Made by a program: the position numbers and the translations under genes
Part shown: positions 1-7,259 of the stretch, piece after piece
Position numbering within the stretch: the first letter of the stretch is position 1
Layout of the letters: every line of letters begins with the position of its first letter
Notes under the pieces: generated by a model
Told to the model about the DNA's origin: nothing
What the model saw: only the letters and a program-made list of their open reading frames with translations
Databases searched by the model: none
DNA from: JACZWL01 sp046756445
Lineage (GTDB): Bacteria; Pseudomonadota; Gammaproteobacteria; Steroidobacterales; Woeseiaceae
Length of the DNA stretch: 14,922 nt
Direction: 5' to 3'
NCBI GenBank assembly: GCA_046756445.1
Contig: JBHHWI010000073.1
Coordinates: 1 to 14,922, forward strand

Positions 1-1
1 C

Positions 2-706
2 AACATCATCTGGAACACCTGGTTCACCTCGTACTCCGAGGAAAGTGTGGTCACGACGCCGCAGGGCAATCGCGTCGTGGTTGTGATTCACGGCGGCGGC
101 ATATTTTCCTCGCCGGAGCGATTCGAGCAGGTGTACCGCGCGAGCGTAGACCGATCAAATCCGCATGGTTTCACCGGCCAGTACGCTGCCAAGATCTCGC
201 AAAAGGAAGCGCACGACGCCCTGGAGGGCAGGCTGCCCGACGGCACGGAAATTCCGGTCTATCCCTTCGAGGAATTCAAGCAGGGCATTTCCGATCTGCC
301 GATTCGATACGGCGTTATCCTGGACTTCGAACTGGCGAGGCAATCCAAGAGAGGCTACGAGACATTCGAAATCCTGAAGGATGATCCGAACCAGATTGTA
401 AGGGCCGGCGGGGTCGAAGCGAACGACGCGTATCTCGACAAGTTCCAGGCCCGTCACAACACGGAGTTAACTGGAAGCTGGCACCCGTTCAACCGCATCG
501 ATCCGGACCAGCCCCAGACCCGCATCACCTTCCTGGCCGGAAACAAAGGCGGCATATTCAGCGAGGGCGATGACCCTGAAGAGTGGGGTTACGACTGCGA
601 ATACGCCATCGGTGGCGACGCCTGCATCCACAACATGGCGCGTTACATCGCAGTGGCGCCTCGTGATGTCTCGACCAGCTTGCGAGATTTGGACTTCGAC
701 ATCTGA
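2..706 (+). CDS. Unrecognised protein, paralog copy 1 (5' end cut by window)
   Basis: I do not recognise this family. The reading frame is open from base 2, and the first residues (NIIWNTWF) match residues 45-52 of copy 3 at 3507-4364, so about 44 N-terminal residues lie outside the window. The in-frame GTG at 47 is therefore internal. The visible 234 residues share these blocks with copies 2 and 3: TPQGN, HGGGIFS, GFTG, a GR.P.GTE.P block, an EF..GI..LP block followed by DFE.AR, LKDDP..IVRAGG, YLDK.Q, GSWH.F and, near the end, ARYIAVAPR. There is no membrane segment in the visible part, and no Walker motif or nucleophile-elbow GxSxG. It is followed without a gap by a substrate-binding lipoprotein gene, so it belongs to the long + strand operon. 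Presumably a soluble cytoplasmic protein. The coding call is firm; the function is unknown. Confidence 0.85.
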   Translation, partial: NIIWNTWFTSYSEESVVTTPQGNRVVVVIHGGGIFSSPERFEQVYRASVDRSNPHGFTGQYAAKISQKEAHDALEGRLPDGTEIPVYPFEEFKQGISDLPIRYGVILDFELARQSKRGYETFEILKDDPNQIVRAGGVEANDAYLDKFQARHNTELTGSWHPFNRIDPDQPQTRITFLAGNKGGIFSEGDDPEEWGYDCEYAIGGDACIHNMARYIAVAPRDVSTSLRDLDFDI

Positions 707-715
707 GTGAATCCG

Positions 716-1804
716 ATGCGGCACGACCACAAGCCAATTCAGCGCCGTTTGCCGAGGACGGCGGTATGCGCGGTGATCAGTTTGACCGCCGGGTTACTCT
801 TGTCATGCCAGCAGGCTGCCGACGCCACCGCCACCTTGCATCTGCTCGAGTGGAACGGTTATCAATACGCCGAATACTATCCCGAGTACGTCGCCGAGTA
901 CGGTCGGCCGCCGGCTTTCACATTTTTCGATCAAGCCGAGAATGCGATGAAGCGGATGCGTACCGGCTACCAGGTCGATCTGGTGCATTTCTGCACTGGA
1001 CAGCTGGCGGAAGCAAAGGACACGGGGCTGATTAGACCACTCGACACGGACCGTATCCCACGCTGGGGTGACATCACGCCCGAATTGCTGGATCTGCCGG
1101 ATGTGCGGATGGACGGTGAGTACTGGATCGTTCCCTGGGAGTGGGGTTATTCGACCGTCGCCTACAATCCCGAGATCATCGAAGTCGAGAACCCGACCTA
1201 CGAGATCTTCATCGACCCGCGCTTCAAGGGAAAAACGGCGCTGCCTTCGGATATCCGCGTCAACATGATCATCGCGGGAGTTATCGGCGGCTGGGCGGAT
1301 CCATTCGATCCGACCGAGGAAGAGATGGAGGCGGCGCCCGAGATCTTCACCAAGATGTTCGAGAATGCGCGCTTCGTCTGGACCGACGGCACACAGATGG
1401 AGCAGGCCTGGGCGGCCCACGACGTCGGCATCTCCTACATCTTCGGCAGCGCCACGCGCCGGATGGCCAAAGAAGGGCTGACCAACGTCGTCGTCGAGCC
1501 TCTGATGACATGGATGTGCGGACTCTGCCTGAGCGCCAACGGCGCGGGTTCCGAGGAGGAGGCCTACGATTACATTAATGCCATGCTCGACCCGGTCGGC
1601 GGCGTGGCCATGTTCGACACTTACGGGTACGGGCACGGCAATGCCCACACGGTGGATCTGATCGATCCCGACAGGGTCGCCGGCACACGCATCGACGACC
1701 CGGCCGGCACGTTTGCGCGCGGCGTTTACAGCAAGGCGTTCAATCCGGCGAAGAAAGCCAGGCTTTTTCAGCTCTGGTACGAAGCCCAGGCCGGCCTCGA
1801 CTAG
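716..1804 (+). CDS. PotD-like ABC transporter substrate-binding lipoprotein
   Basis: Periplasmic solute-binding protein of the spermidine/putrescine (PotD/PotF, SBP_bac_8-type) family, about 362 residues and close to family length. From the ATG at 716 it has a basic N-terminus (RRLPR), a hydrophobic stretch, and a lipobox LLSC with Cys31 as the predicted lipidated residue. The mature part opens with LHLLEWNGY, the usual first strand of this fold. It continues with a VDLVHFCTGQ segment, the hinge-region PWEWGYSTVAYNP and a FKGKTALPSD block. A GTG at 707 directly after the upstream stop would add three residues; I prefer the ATG because a GAG (705-707) lies 8 bases before it. The family binds polyamines but also other cationic or amine solutes, so the ligand cannot be read here. 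The partner permeases are not in the window; a PotA-like ATPase lies on the opposite strand at 9880-10980. Confidence 0.88.
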   Translation: MRHDHKPIQRRLPRTAVCAVISLTAGLLLSCQQAADATATLHLLEWNGYQYAEYYPEYVAEYGRPPAFTFFDQAENAMKRMRTGYQVDLVHFCTGQLAEAKDTGLIRPLDTDRIPRWGDITPELLDLPDVRMDGEYWIVPWEWGYSTVAYNPEIIEVENPTYEIFIDPRFKGKTALPSDIRVNMIIAGVIGGWADPFDPTEEEMEAAPEIFTKMFENARFVWTDGTQMEQAWAAHDVGISYIFGSATRRMAKEGLTNVVVEPLMTWMCGLCLSANGAGSEEEAYDYINAMLDPVGGVAMFDTYGYGHGNAHTVDLIDPDRVAGTRIDDPAGTFARGVYSKAFNPAKKARLFQLWYEAQAGLD

Positions 1805-1808
1805 GAGG
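1803..1808 (+). promoter_or_regulatory. Ribosome binding site of the methyltransferase gene
   Basis: A perfect AGGAGG overlaps the stop codon of the lipoprotein gene and sits 7 bases before the ATG at 1816. It is the strongest Shine-Dalgarno in the operon and fixes that start. Confidence 0.8.
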
Positions 1809-1815
1809 TTGCGGC

Positions 1816-2610
1816 ATGGCCAAGCCCGTCACAGAATTTTACGACCGACTGAGCCCGGAGTACCGCCACAACATGGGCTGGGACTGGGAGGCGGTGATGC
1901 GCGACGAGGGTGCAACGCTCAGCCGCTTGCTCGAAGAGCGGCTCGGGCGTCCGCCTCCCCTGACACTACTCGACTGTTCCTGCGGAATCGGTACCCAGGC
2001 GATCGGGCTCGCCTTGCAAGACCACCAGGTTCATGCCACGGATCTGAGCCCGGTATCGATTGAATGCGCCAGCAGGGAAGCTGCCGACCTCGGCGCCGAC
2101 ATGACCTTCGGTGTGGCTGATTACCGCAATCTGGAAGATGCAGTCTCCGATACATTCGACGTCGTCCTGTCCTGCGACAACTCGATCGCCCACTGTCTGA
2201 CTGACGATGACCTGGACGCCGCTATAACCAGTATGAAAGCGAGACTGAATCCTGGTGGCCTCCTGCTCATCAGCCTGAGGGACTACGCGGCACTAGTTTC
2301 GGACAAACCGCGATTCAACAACGAGCATGTCCAGGACAAGCCGGACGGGCGCCGTGTCGTTTTTCAATTGTGGGATTGGGCTTCGACAGGTGACCGCTAC
2401 GTGAACAATCAGTTCCTGCTCAAGGAATCTGACGGCGGTTACGAAGTAAAACACTTCCGGACACAACTCCGGGCGTTGTTGCGCGATGAGGTATTGGCGG
2501 CGGTTGAAGGCGCGGAGTTCCAAGACGTCCGTTGGCATGTCCCCGAGCAGAGCGGCTACTACCAGCCGATTGTAACCGCCCGTAATCAGTTAGCGACAAC
2601 AACACCATGA
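1816..2610 (+). CDS. Class I SAM-dependent methyltransferase
   Basis: A 264-residue Rossmann-fold methyltransferase, expected to be cytoplasmic. Motif I is LLDCSCGIGTQ (residues 51-61, the SAM-binding glycine loop). Asp76 in HATDLSP is the expected acidic residue that binds the SAM ribose. GVADYRNL follows (motif III region), then DVVLSCDNSIAH (motif IV region) and LNPGGLLLISL (post-IV). The C-terminal part has VVFQLWDW and SGYYQPI, seen in small-molecule N- or O-methyltransferases of the glycine/sarcosine methyltransferase type, but the acceptor cannot be named. The start is fixed by AGGAGG. The last codons overlap the next gene by 4 bases (ATGA), implying translational coupling with copy 2 of the unknown family. 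Its presence in one operon with a demethylase-type flavoprotein (7851-9866) suggests methylation and demethylation of related molecules. Confidence 0.87.
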   Translation: MAKPVTEFYDRLSPEYRHNMGWDWEAVMRDEGATLSRLLEERLGRPPPLTLLDCSCGIGTQAIGLALQDHQVHATDLSPVSIECASREAADLGADMTFGVADYRNLEDAVSDTFDVVLSCDNSIAHCLTDDDLDAAITSMKARLNPGGLLLISLRDYAALVSDKPRFNNEHVQDKPDGRRVVFQLWDWASTGDRYVNNQFLLKESDGGYEVKHFRTQLRALLRDEVLAAVEGAEFQDVRWHVPEQSGYYQPIVTARNQLATTTP

Positions 2611-3506
2611 CAGATACAAGATTGGAAGCGGCGATCATCTTCGATTCACATCTTCCCGAGGCGTTGCGGCGGGCCCTCGAGTACGCCGGTGAGGACGGCT
2701 TCGTGGCATCGATGCCGCAGCTGTTGCACGCCCGCGCCCATGCGCCCTTTGATAATGAAATCTGGGACACTTGGTTTTTCACATCCAACTCCGAGGAAAG
2801 CATGGTCGAGACGCCGCAGGGCAATCACGTCGCGGTGCTCGTTCATGGCGGCGGAATCTTTTCGACGCCCGCGCGATTCAGGCAGCTGTATCTTTCCAGC
2901 ACCGATCGCCACAGCGAGGACGGCTTTACGGGATTGTTCGGCGGCAGGATCCTCAATGAGGAGGCGCACGACATACTGACAGGCCGATGTCCGAATGGTA
3001 CCGAGATTCCGGTCTTCCCATATAGCGAATTCCGAAAGGGAATTGCGGACCTTCCACGACGTTACGCCGTGGTCATGGACTTCGAAACGGCCAGGACGTC
3101 GAAATGCGGCCTTACTCCGTTCGATGAACTGAAGGATGACCCGCTGATGATCGTCCGGGCCGGCGGGGCTGAGCCGGCGGCAGCCTATCTCGATAAAGCG
3201 CAGGAATATTACGGTACGAGTGTGATGGGCAGCTGGCACCGCTTCGACGACATGAATCCAATGAACCCCCAGACCTGGGTGCCATTCGTGTATGACTGCC
3301 TCGGCGGCGCAAGCAACACGGACGAAACGGATTTGCCGAAACGCACGGAAGGCATGATGGACATCTGGTTCACGCATTACCGCATTGCGAGAGACGCAGG
3401 ATTCGGTCTTCGCGCCGACACGGCGATGATCAACACGGCGCGCTATGTCGCGGTCGCGCCGCGAAGTGTTGCAACCGGTGTGCGACATCTGCCCTTCACG
3501 CCCTAA
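2607..3506 (+). CDS. Unrecognised protein, paralog copy 2
   Basis: Full-length member (299 residues) of the family seen three times here; function unknown to me. The start is the ATG in the ATGA overlap with the methyltransferase stop. The N-terminus aligns with copy 3 after five extra residues: LEAAIIFDS against MEAAIFFDS, then ALEYAG, PQLLHAR and TPQGN. The core repeats HGGGIFSTP, GFTGLF, LPRRYAVVMDFE, LKDDPLMIVRAGG, YLDKAQ, GSWH and PQTWVP. After PQT it departs from copies 1 and 3: they have a Gly/Asp-rich GNKGG...GYD segment, whereas this copy has about 45 different residues (VYDCLGGASN to LRADT, including MMDIWFTHYR) before rejoining at INTARYVAVAPR. No signal peptide or membrane helix is apparent. 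The HGGG resembles the oxyanion-hole motif of hormone-sensitive-lipase-like hydrolases, but no GxSxG nucleophile elbow is present. Confidence 0.88.
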   Translation: MTDTRLEAAIIFDSHLPEALRRALEYAGEDGFVASMPQLLHARAHAPFDNEIWDTWFFTSNSEESMVETPQGNHVAVLVHGGGIFSTPARFRQLYLSSTDRHSEDGFTGLFGGRILNEEAHDILTGRCPNGTEIPVFPYSEFRKGIADLPRRYAVVMDFETARTSKCGLTPFDELKDDPLMIVRAGGAEPAAAYLDKAQEYYGTSVMGSWHRFDDMNPMNPQTWVPFVYDCLGGASNTDETDLPKRTEGMMDIWFTHYRIARDAGFGLRADTAMINTARYVAVAPRSVATGVRHLPFTP

Positions 3507-4364
3507 ATGGAAGCGGCGATCTTTTTCGATTCCTATCTCCCGTACGCTTTGCGTAAGGCCCTGGAGTACGCAGGCGATGACGGCTATGTCGCATCATTGC
3601 CCCAGTTGCTTCATGCCAGGGTGAATGCGCCCTACGACAACATCATCTGGAATACCTGGTTCAATCCCAATTCCGAGGAGAACCTGCTGACAACGCCGCA
3701 GGGAAATCGGGTCGTCGTAACGGTTCACGGTGGCGGCATATTTTCGACGCCTCAAAGATACGAAAAACTGTTCCGCACGAGCACGGACCGAAACAGTGAG
3801 TTCGGCTTCACCGGGTTGTTCGCGGGCAAGATTTCGGAGCAGGAGGCCCGTGATGTCCTCGAGGGACGAATGCCCGACGGCACCGAGACACCGATTTATT
3901 CCTTCGACGAATTCAAGCGGGGCATCGACAAACTCCCGCGGCGCTGCGGCGTCGTGACCGATTTCGAGATGGCCAGGAACGCCGCGTGCGGTTACATGTC
4001 GTTCGATAGGCTGAAAGACGATCCGGTCATGATCGTTCGCGCGGGAGGCGTTGACGCGGCATGCGAGTATCTCGACAAGGCTCAGGCCCGTAACAACGCC
4101 AGCAAGATGGGTAGCTGGCACCCGTTCAACAACATCGACACGCCGGACCAGCCCCAGACTCGCGTTCCGAATCTGTCCGGCAACAAAGGTGGCGTGGGCA
4201 GCGAGGATGACGACGGGCATCTGTACGGCTATGACACAGAATACGGCATCGGCGGCGACAGCTGGATCCACAGCACGAGCATGATCAATATCGCCCGCTA
4301 CGTCGCGGTCGCACCGCGCGATGAATCGACGAGTGTGCGACATCTGCCCTTTACCGGGGAATAG
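3507..4364 (+). CDS. Unrecognised protein, paralog copy 3
   Basis: A 285-residue full-length member of the same unknown family, starting at an ATG that follows the stop of copy 2 with no base between. I see no Shine-Dalgarno before it, so it is probably translated by re-initiation from copy 2. Blocks in order: FFDSYLP (6-12), ALEYAG (18-23), LPQLLHAR (31-38), TPQGN (63-67), HGGGIFSTP (74-82), GFTGLF (100-105), LPRR (143-146), DFEMAR (152-157), LKDDPVMIVRAGG (169-181), YLDKAQ (188-193), GSWHPF (202-207), PQT (216-218), the variable acidic/Gly stretch 226-257, and ARYVAVAPR (263-271). Overall it is closer to copy 1 than copy 2 is in the C-terminal variable part. The conserved His residues in HGGG and GSWH and the acidic DFE are candidate functional residues. 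No homology-based function is offered. Confidence 0.88.
   Translation: MEAAIFFDSYLPYALRKALEYAGDDGYVASLPQLLHARVNAPYDNIIWNTWFNPNSEENLLTTPQGNRVVVTVHGGGIFSTPQRYEKLFRTSTDRNSEFGFTGLFAGKISEQEARDVLEGRMPDGTETPIYSFDEFKRGIDKLPRRCGVVTDFEMARNAACGYMSFDRLKDDPVMIVRAGGVDAACEYLDKAQARNNASKMGSWHPFNNIDTPDQPQTRVPNLSGNKGGVGSEDDDGHLYGYDTEYGIGGDSWIHSTSMINIARYVAVAPRDESTSVRHLPFTGE
4356..4360 (+). promoter_or_regulatory. Ribosome binding site deciding a TTG start (reductase 1)
   Basis: GGGGA lies 7 bases before the TTG at 4368, inside the last codons of copy 3. A TAG in the reductase frame at 4362-4364 rules out any earlier start. Confidence 0.6.
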
Positions 4365-4367
4365 TCT

Positions 4368-5375
4368 TTGGAAACCGTTTCATTCGGGCGGACCGGGCTG
4401 AAAGTCAGCAGGCTGTGTTTCGGCACAATGGGAATCGGTTCCAGCAACTGGAAATCCTGGGTGCTCGACGAGGTGGACGCGAAGCCGATCCTCAAGCGAT
4501 GCCTCGAACTCGGCATCACGTTCTTCGACCTGGCGGACTGGTATTCCACCGGTGATGGCGAACGCATCGTGGGCCCGGCGCTGACATCCATGGTGCCGCG
4601 AGATCGCCTGGTATTTACGACCAAGGCCTTCTACTCGATGAGTGACGACCCCAATGACCAGGGCCTGTCGCGAAAACATTTGCTGTCTGCCATTGACTCG
4701 AGCCTGCGCCGGATCGGTACCGACTATGTCGACATATTCATGGTCCATGCATTTGACCCCCATACACCGATGGAAGAGACGATGCAGACCCTCGATGACA
4801 TTGTCAGATCGGGCAAAGCCCGCTATCTGGGTGCCTCGACGATGTTTGCGTGGCAGTTCGCGGAGATGAACCATGTGGCCCGGGAAAACGGCCGGACGCC
4901 ACTCGTGAACATGCAATGCCAGTACAACCTGCTCTACCGCGAAGAAGAACGGGAAATGCTCCCCTATTGCCGTGACCAGGGAATTGCTGTCACGACATTC
5001 AGCCCCTTGGCCAGGGGCTGGCTGTCGGGCGGCAAGGATCGCCGATCCGAGGTCGATTCTTATTACGCCAGAAATTACGGCGATGCACTGGACCTCGCCA
5101 TCTGCGACAGAGTCGAGGCCATCGCGACAGAACGTGGCGTGAGCATGGCGCAGGTCGCTCTGGCCTGGGTTTACTCCAAGGACGCCATCTGCTGCCCGAT
5201 AGTCACCGCTCTGTCGGAAAGCCAGCTGGAAAACAACGTTGAAGCCCTCGACCTCGAGCTCACCCGGGATGAGATCGAGTCGCTCGACAGCATGTATAGA
5301 CCGCGTGACGTCGTTAATGACTATGTTACCGAGCTGATGCCGCGGCACTCGGGCGGCATCCTCGCCGACGCGTAG
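4368..5375 (+). CDS. Aldo/keto reductase 1
   Basis: NAD(P)H-dependent (beta/alpha)8-barrel oxidoreductase of the aldo/keto reductase superfamily, 335 residues. The catalytic tetrad is complete: Asp54 and Tyr59 (FFDLADWYS), Lys86 (TTKAFY) and His127 (MVHAFDP). The cofactor-site features GASTMFAWQ, NMQCQYNLL and the AFSPLARG-like TFSPLARGWLSGG follow in the usual order. The start is a TTG: the frame has a TAG at 4362-4364, the next in-frame ATG is codon 21, and the fold needs the first strand (VSFGRTGLKVSRLCFG). It is about three quarters identical by eye to reductase 2 at 6249-7259, with which it brackets the PhyH gene. It probably interconverts a carbonyl and an alcohol in the operon's pathway; the substrate cannot be inferred. 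Residues after the catalytic His (HAFD rather than the common HR[WF]D) differ slightly from many relatives. Confidence 0.92.
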   Translation: METVSFGRTGLKVSRLCFGTMGIGSSNWKSWVLDEVDAKPILKRCLELGITFFDLADWYSTGDGERIVGPALTSMVPRDRLVFTTKAFYSMSDDPNDQGLSRKHLLSAIDSSLRRIGTDYVDIFMVHAFDPHTPMEETMQTLDDIVRSGKARYLGASTMFAWQFAEMNHVARENGRTPLVNMQCQYNLLYREEEREMLPYCRDQGIAVTTFSPLARGWLSGGKDRRSEVDSYYARNYGDALDLAICDRVEAIATERGVSMAQVALAWVYSKDAICCPIVTALSESQLENNVEALDLELTRDEIESLDSMYRPRDVVNDYVTELMPRHSGGILADA

Positions 5376-5378
5376 GAG
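5374..5378 (+). promoter_or_regulatory. Ribosome binding site of the PhyH gene
   Basis: AGGAG overlaps the stop of reductase 1 and lies 11 bases before the ATG at 5390. It touches the alternative GTG at 5378, so it cannot serve that codon. Confidence 0.55.
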
Positions 5379-5389
5379 TGAACCCGTAC

Positions 5390-6244
5390 ATGGCGCTGCA
5401 GGAATTTGCTCCGACGACTTCCGCGGCTGAAGTTGCCGCCGCAACGCTAAGAGACGGTGCTGCTATCGTCACGGATCTCGTGCCGGCAAACCTGGCGGAA
5501 CGAATTGCAGGTGACCTGCGTGAGAATCTCGACAGGTATGGTTATAAAAGCAAACGAGACTTCTCCGGCTATAACACCAATCGTTGCCATCATGTACTCG
5601 AAGAGTCGCCCGGTAGCGTCACCCTTATCGCGCACGACATGGTCATGGGTGTCGCTGACGCCATTCTTCGGCCGCACTGTGAGAGTTACCGGATAGGCAG
5701 CATCACGGCTATCGAAGTCTGTCCAGGCCAGAGAGTGCAGAACCTGCACCGCGACGACTGCGTTTACCCCGTACAGCTTCCCGGCATGGAACTGCAAATC
5801 GGCTGCATGTGGGCACTCACGCATTTCACTGAAGAGAACGGCGCAACCCGGGTAGTTTTGGGTAGCCATCGCCATATCAGTATGGGTGAGGATGTCGACC
5901 TTTCCGATTGCGAAATGGCGGTCATGCCCAAAGGCTCTGCCCTCTTCTATCTGGGATCGACCTGGCACGGCGCCGGCGAGAATGGCAGCGATGCGTCGCG
6001 CATCGGCCTGATCAATATCTACTCGCTGGGCTGGCTCAGACAGGAGGTGAATCAATATCTGAGTATTCCCGTGAAGCTTGCGCGGACCTTTGATGACCGG
6101 ATGCGTCGCCTGCTCGGATACACGACCCATGACAGACTGGGGGATCGTCTCGGCAAGTACTATGGAAGCGATAGCTCTTTTATCGACAAGGATCATTACG
6201 CCCGACATTACCGCCCGTATCCAACTGATTCTAAAGAGGAATAA
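5390..6244 (+). CDS. PhyH-family Fe(II)/2-oxoglutarate dioxygenase
   Basis: Phytanoyl-CoA dioxygenase (PhyH)-type double-stranded beta-helix oxygenase, 284 residues. The iron ligands are visible as His120-x-Asp122 (NLHRDD) and His193 (STWHGAG). Arg204 (DASRIGL), 11 residues after the distal His, is the expected 2-oxoglutarate carboxylate anchor. The region between holds the family-typical WALTHFTEENGATRVVLGSHR. The C-terminal LGWLRQEVNQYLS is common in bacterial PhyH proteins acting on small molecules. It would hydroxylate, or oxidatively demethylate, a substrate with O2 and 2-oxoglutarate in the cytoplasm. I chose the ATG at 5390 over a GTG at 5378 because the AGGAG at 5374-5378 fits only the ATG. 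It sits between two paralogous aldo/keto reductases, so its product may be their substrate. Confidence 0.9.
   Translation: MALQEFAPTTSAAEVAAATLRDGAAIVTDLVPANLAERIAGDLRENLDRYGYKSKRDFSGYNTNRCHHVLEESPGSVTLIAHDMVMGVADAILRPHCESYRIGSITAIEVCPGQRVQNLHRDDCVYPVQLPGMELQIGCMWALTHFTEENGATRVVLGSHRHISMGEDVDLSDCEMAVMPKGSALFYLGSTWHGAGENGSDASRIGLINIYSLGWLRQEVNQYLSIPVKLARTFDDRMRRLLGYTTHDRLGDRLGKYYGSDSSFIDKDHYARHYRPYPTDSKEE
6235..6240 (+). promoter_or_regulatory. Ribosome binding site deciding a TTG start (reductase 2)
   Basis: AGAGGA ends 8 bases before the TTG at 6249. The surrounding bases (GGAATA, then TTGGA) match those before reductase 1, so the duplication seems to include the leader. The open frame reaches back to an ATG at 6078 inside the PhyH gene, but that extension is not part of the fold. 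Confidence 0.65.
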
Positions 6245-6248
6245 GCCC

Positions 6249-7259
6249 TTGGAGACGATATCGTTTGGCAGGACCGGGTTGAGAGTCAGCCGGCTGTGTT
6301 TCGGCACGATGACCATCGGCGCAAAGAGTTGGAAGCCCTGGGTGCTGGACGAGGCGGATGCAAAACCGCTGCTGAAGCGTTGCCTCGATCTCGGCATCAC
6401 TTTCTTCGACACCGCGAACTGGTACTCGATCGGTGAAAGCGAGCGCGTCGTCGCATCGATACTGACATCCATGATTCCGCGTGATCGTCTGGTACTCGCC
6501 ACCAAGGCCTTGTACGCCATGAGCGATGATCCAAATGATCGAGGCCTGTCGCGAAAGCATCTGCTGTCATCGGTGGATGAGAGCCTGCGCAGAATGGACA
6601 CCGACTATATCGATCTTTTCGTCATCCACGGGTTTGATCCTGATACCCCGATCGAAGAGACGATGCAGGCCCTCCACGACATCGTCAGATCCGGCAAGGT
6701 TCGCTATCTGGGCGCCTCGACCATGTTTGCGTGGCAGTTCGCGCGAATGAATCACGTTGCCCGGCAAAACGGCTGGACGTCTTTCGTGAACATGCAATGC
6801 CAGTACAACCTGCTCTACCGCGAAGAGGAGCGGGAAATGCTGCCCTACTGTCGTGACCAGGGGATTGCCGTTACGGCTTTCAGCCCGTTGGCCAGGGGCT
6901 GGTTGGCAGGTAGCAAGGCATGCCGTTCGAAAACGGATGTCTTCGTCTTCCGGTTCTACGGGGATGCGCTGGACCGTGAAATCTGCGCAAAGGTCGAGGC
7001 CATCGCGACAAAACGTGGCGTGACAATGGCCGAGGTGGCTCTGGCCTGGGTTCACGCGAAGAAAGCCATCTGCTGTCCCATTATCGGTGCCAGTTCGGTG
7101 AGCCAGTTGGAAGACAACGTCAAGGCTCTCGATCTCGAGCTCACCGCGAATGAGATCGGGACACTCGACGGGCTGTACAGGCCACGCGATGTCATCAACG
7201 ACCATGTTCCCAACCCGATGCCGCGCTATTTGGAGGGCAAACCCGATGGAGCAGGATAA
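6249..7259 (+). CDS. Aldo/keto reductase 2 (paralog of reductase 1)
   Basis: A 336-residue aldo/keto reductase, collinear with reductase 1 from the first residues (TISFGRTGLRVSRLCFG) to YRPRDVINDHV near the end. All four catalytic residues are kept: Asp and Tyr in FFDTANWYS, Lys in ATKALY, His in VIHGFDP. The TTG start matches that of reductase 1 and is supported by AGAGGA. The long open frame back to 6078 is chance extension over the PhyH 3' end. Most differences from reductase 1 are in the loop after SPLARGW (SKACRSKTDVFVFRFYG against KDRRSEVDSYYARNYG) and in the C-terminal tail; both regions line the substrate and cofactor openings in this superfamily. That suggests different substrates or cofactor preference. 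A 43-base stretch (6784-6826) is identical to 4903-4945. The 3' end overlaps the next gene by 14 bases. Confidence 0.92.
   Translation: METISFGRTGLRVSRLCFGTMTIGAKSWKPWVLDEADAKPLLKRCLDLGITFFDTANWYSIGESERVVASILTSMIPRDRLVLATKALYAMSDDPNDRGLSRKHLLSSVDESLRRMDTDYIDLFVIHGFDPDTPIEETMQALHDIVRSGKVRYLGASTMFAWQFARMNHVARQNGWTSFVNMQCQYNLLYREEEREMLPYCRDQGIAVTAFSPLARGWLAGSKACRSKTDVFVFRFYGDALDREICAKVEAIATKRGVTMAEVALAWVHAKKAICCPIIGASSVSQLEDNVKALDLELTANEIGTLDGLYRPRDVINDHVPNPMPRYLEGKPDGAG
7232..7236 (+). promoter_or_regulatory. Ribosome binding site of the cupin gene
   Basis: GGAGG inside the last codons of reductase 2 lies 9 bases before the ATG at 7246. It selects that ATG over the upstream in-frame ATG at 7150 and over the ATG at 7276. 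Confidence 0.6.

Noticed and set aside
47..49. GTG as the start of the first gene
   Set aside because: The frame is open to the window edge, and the residues before it align with the interior of copies 2 and 3, so the gene begins outside the window.
3726..3752. HGGG motif as evidence for an alpha/beta hydrolase of the hormone-sensitive-lipase type
   Set aside because: No GxSxG nucleophile elbow and no fitting Asp/His order are present in any of the three copies.
4298..5444. Long minus-strand open frames opposite reductase 1 (and the similar ones at 5447-6601 opposite PhyH and reductase 2)
   Set aside because: They resemble each other only because the sense genes are paralogs. The sense frames have full catalytic motifs and the antisense ones match no family.
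6078..6248. N-terminal extension of reductase 2 from an ATG inside the PhyH gene
   Set aside because: The extra 57 residues are the PhyH 3' end read in another frame. The collinear start in reductase 1 and the AGAGGA before the TTG at 6249 set the true start.
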